A stretch of 64,000 nucleotides of DNA from the NCBI GenBank assembly GCA_015066345.1, contig SVOQ01000001.1, positions 91,082 to 155,081 on the forward strand, written 5' to 3'. Source of the DNA: Oscillospiraceae bacterium. GTDB lineage: Bacteria > Bacillota > Clostridia > Oscillospirales > Acutalibacteraceae. This document shows positions 61,944 to 64,000 of this stretch, one piece after another (the stretch's first letter is position 1; every line of letters begins with the position of its first letter). The notes under the pieces were generated by a model. It saw nothing but the letters and a program-made list of their open reading frames with translations, was not told where the DNA came from and did no database searches. Made by a program: the position numbers and the translations under genes.

Positions 61944-64000
61944 ATGAGCAAAAAATTCGTTTATTTGTTCTCAGAGGGCGACGCTTCAATGCGTGAGCTT
62001 CTCGGTGGTAAGGGTGCAAACCTTGCAGAAATGACCAACATCGGTCTTCCTGTTCCTCAGGGTTTCACAATCACAACTGAAGCTTGTACTCAGTACTATG
62101 AGGACGGCAGAAAAATCAACGATGAAATCCAGGCACAGATTATGGAATACATCGACAAGATGGAAGGCGTTGTTGGCAAGAAATTCGGCGACAAAGAAAA
62201 TCCCCTTCTTGTTTCAGTTCGTTCAGGTGCTCGTGCATCAATGCCCGGTATGATGGATACAATCCTCAACCTTGGTCTTAACGAAGAAGTTGTTGAAGTT
62301 ATGGCTGCAAAGTCAGGCAACGCTCGTTGGGCTTATGACTGCTACAGAAGATTCATTCAGATGTATTCTGACGTTGTTATGGAAGTTGGTAAGAAATACT
62401 TCGAACAACTCATCGATGAAATGAAAGAAGCTAAAGGCGTAACTCAGGACATCGAACTTACAGCTGAAGACCTCAAAGAACTTGCAGGTCAGTTCAAAGC
62501 TGAATACAAATCAAAAATCGGTAAAGATTTCCCCTCAGATCCCAAGGAACAGCTTATGGGTGCTGTTGAGGCAGTTTTCCGTTCATGGGACAACCCCCGT
62601 GCAAACGTTTACCGTCGTGACAACGATATCCCTTACTCATGGGGTACTGCTGTTAACGTACAGGCTATGGCTTTCGGTAACATGGGTGATGATTGCGGTA
62701 CAGGTGTTGCTTTCACTCGTGACCCCGCTACAGGTGACAAAGGCCTTATGGGTGAATTCCTTGTAAACGCTCAGGGTGAAGACGTTGTTGCCGGTGTTCG
62801 TACTCCCATGCCCATCGCTGAAATGGCTGAAAAATTCCCCGAGGCTTTCGCAGAATTCACAAAAGTTTGCGCTATCCTCGAAGATCACTACAGAGATATG
62901 CAGGATATGGAGTTCACTGTTGAAGCAGGTAAACTCTATATGCTCCAGACAAGAAACGGTAAGAGAACTGCAAAGGCTGCTCTTAAAATCGCTTGTGACC
63001 TCGTTGACGAAGGCATGATCGACGAAAAGAAAGCTGTTGCAATGATCGACCCCAGAAACCTTGACACTCTTCTTCATCCCCAGTTCGATGCTAAAGCTCT
63101 TAAAGCAGCTACTCCTGCAGGTAAGGGTCTTGGCGCATCTCCCGGTGCTGCTTGCGGTAAGGTAGTATTCACAGCTGAAGATGCAGAAAGCTGGAACGCT
63201 CGTGGCGAAAAGGTTGTTCTTGTTCGTCTTGAAACATCTCCCGAAGATATCACAGGTATGAAAGCTTCTCAGGGTATCCTCACTGTTCGTGGCGGTATGA
63301 CATCTCACGCAGCTGTTGTTGCTCGTGGTATGGGTACTTGCTGTGTATCAGGTTGCGGCGAAATCAAAATGGACGAAGAAAACAAGAAATTTGAACTCGC
63401 CGGTAAAACTTATGTTGAAGGCGATTATATCTCAATCGACGGTTCAACAGGTAACATCTACGACGGTATCATCCCCACAGTTGATGCTGAAATCGCTGGT
63501 GAATTCGGCAGAATCATGGATTGGGCTGACAAATACAGAACTCTTAAGGTTCGTACAAATGCTGATACTCCCGCTGATGCTAAGAAAGCTCGCGAACTCG
63601 GTGCTGAAGGTATCGGTCTCTGCCGTACAGAGCATATGTTCTTCGAGGCAGACAGAATCGCTGCATTCCGTGAAATGATCTGTGCTGACACAGTTGAAGA
63701 AAGAGAAGCAGCTCTTGAAAAGATTCTTCCTTATCAGCAGGGCGACTTCGAAGCTCTTTATGAAGCTCTTGAAGGCAACCCCGTTACAATCCGTTTCCTT
63801 GATCCTCCTCTTCATGAGTTCGTTCCCACTGAAGAAGCTGACATCAAGCTCCTTGCAGATTCACAGGGCAAAACTGTTGAAGATATCAAAGCTATCATCG
63901 CTTCTCTTCACGAGTTCAACCCCATGATGGGTCACCGTGGCTGCCGTCTTGCAGTTACTTACCCCGAAATCGCTGCAATGCAGACAAAGGCTGTTATCCG
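61944..64000 (+). CDS. ppdK: Pyruvate, phosphate dikinase, 3' end beyond window
   Basis: The frame is open from the ATG at 61944 to base 64000 (685 codons; the family is about 875). The order is MSKKFVYLFSEGDASMRELLGGKGANLAEMTNIGLPVPQGFTITT-type ATP-grasp start, SVRSGARASMPGMMDTILNLGLN, a PEP-utiliser mobile domain with the phosphorylated His in GGMTSHAAVVARGMGTCCVSG, and the start of the TIM barrel (RTEHMFF, IRFLDPPLHEF). It interconverts pyruvate + ATP + Pi and PEP + AMP + PPi in anaerobic glycolysis. GGAGG precedes the start. Codon use is strongly biased. Confidence 0.97.
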   Translation, partial: MSKKFVYLFSEGDASMRELLGGKGANLAEMTNIGLPVPQGFTITTEACTQYYEDGRKINDEIQAQIMEYIDKMEGVVGKKFGDKENPLLVSVRSGARASMPGMMDTILNLGLNEEVVEVMAAKSGNARWAYDCYRRFIQMYSDVVMEVGKKYFEQLIDEMKEAKGVTQDIELTAEDLKELAGQFKAEYKSKIGKDFPSDPKEQLMGAVEAVFRSWDNPRANVYRRDNDIPYSWGTAVNVQAMAFGNMGDDCGTGVAFTRDPATGDKGLMGEFLVNAQGEDVVAGVRTPMPIAEMAEKFPEAFAEFTKVCAILEDHYRDMQDMEFTVEAGKLYMLQTRNGKRTAKAALKIACDLVDEGMIDEKKAVAMIDPRNLDTLLHPQFDAKALKAATPAGKGLGASPGAACGKVVFTAEDAESWNARGEKVVLVRLETSPEDITGMKASQGILTVRGGMTSHAAVVARGMGTCCVSGCGEIKMDEENKKFELAGKTYVEGDYISIDGSTGNIYDGIIPTVDAEIAGEFGRIMDWADKYRTLKVRTNADTPADAKKARELGAEGIGLCRTEHMFFEADRIAAFREMICADTVEEREAALEKILPYQQGDFEALYEALEGNPVTIRFLDPPLHEFVPTEEADIKLLADSQGKTVEDIKAIIASLHEFNPMMGHRGCRLAVTYPEIAAMQTKAVI

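Noticed and set aside
62637..63308. Minus-strand ORF of 223 codons over ppdK
   Set aside because: Antisense to a highly codon-biased gene; Ser/Cys/Thr-rich shadow translation.

Overview
The window looks like a chromosomal segment of a low-GC, strictly anaerobic Gram-positive bacterium of the class Clostridia, probably an uncultured gut member near Oscillospiraceae/Ruminococcaceae. Signs of this are strong AGGAGG-type ribosome sites, sigma-A promoters, many U-tailed terminators, GTG and TTG starts, a class III (anaerobic) ribonucleotide reductase, pyruvate phosphate dikinase, a Na+-pumping decarboxylase subunit pair, dockerin-bearing secreted proteins, and Firmicutes gene orders (ddl-DUF1934-argS; recA-recX-rimO-pgsA-cysS). 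I see no rRNA, tRNA, CRISPR array or intact transposase. Genus is inference.

Layout. 1-3.9 kb: a truncated polysaccharide deacetylase, lexA with its own operator, and a HelD-type helicase. 3.9-6.9 kb: a defence-like island with a structured leader, an EcoRI-type adenine methyltransferase overlapping a DUF262-HNH nuclease, and a probable free-standing small RNA. 6.9-18 kb: sugar-related genes (MFS transporter + DUF4091/GH123-like protein, malQ, HAD phosphatase, dockerin protein, glpK, rmuC) and a radical SAM/SPASM protein. 18-20 kb: two related secreted proteins with CxxC pairs. 20.2-25.4 kb: a deoxynucleotide/redox cluster (nrdG, sirtuin, four NrdR boxes, an nrdD carrying a fused thioredoxin-fold domain, trxB). 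25.4-32.8 kb: phosphodiester glycosidase, PHP phosphoesterase, argS/DUF1934/ddl, deoC and a sialidase-like protein. 32.8-35.9 kb: an orphan membrane protein between inverted copies of a dispersed repeat, then an ectB-like aminotransferase with a tandem-hairpin leader. 36-43.5 kb: a GH38 alpha-mannosidase with an unknown partner, bioY, oadB/oadG-like genes and a lone E2-like acyltransferase. 43.7-48 kb: the potABCD polyamine importer behind a structured, attenuator-like leader. 48-51.5 kb: FkbM-type methyltransferase and AT-rich hypothetical genes among MITE-like repeats. 51.7-64 kb: cysE, an LRR-dockerin protein, rpmB, the recA-recX-rimO-pgsA-cysS-yhbY run, a nitroreductase and a truncated ppdK.

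How the genes work together. lexA and recA carry related operators, so both ends of an SOS circuit are visible. The nrd cluster reads as an NrdR-controlled anaerobic dNTP module in which TrxB may reduce the NrdD-fused thioredoxin-like domain. The sialidase-like, GH38, DUF4091, deacetylase and dockerin proteins suggest use of host or plant glycans. The most promising under-described items are the methylase/DUF262-HNH pair with its switchable leader and adjacent small RNA, the nrdD-thioredoxin fusion, the pot leader, and the tandem hairpins before the ectB-like gene.
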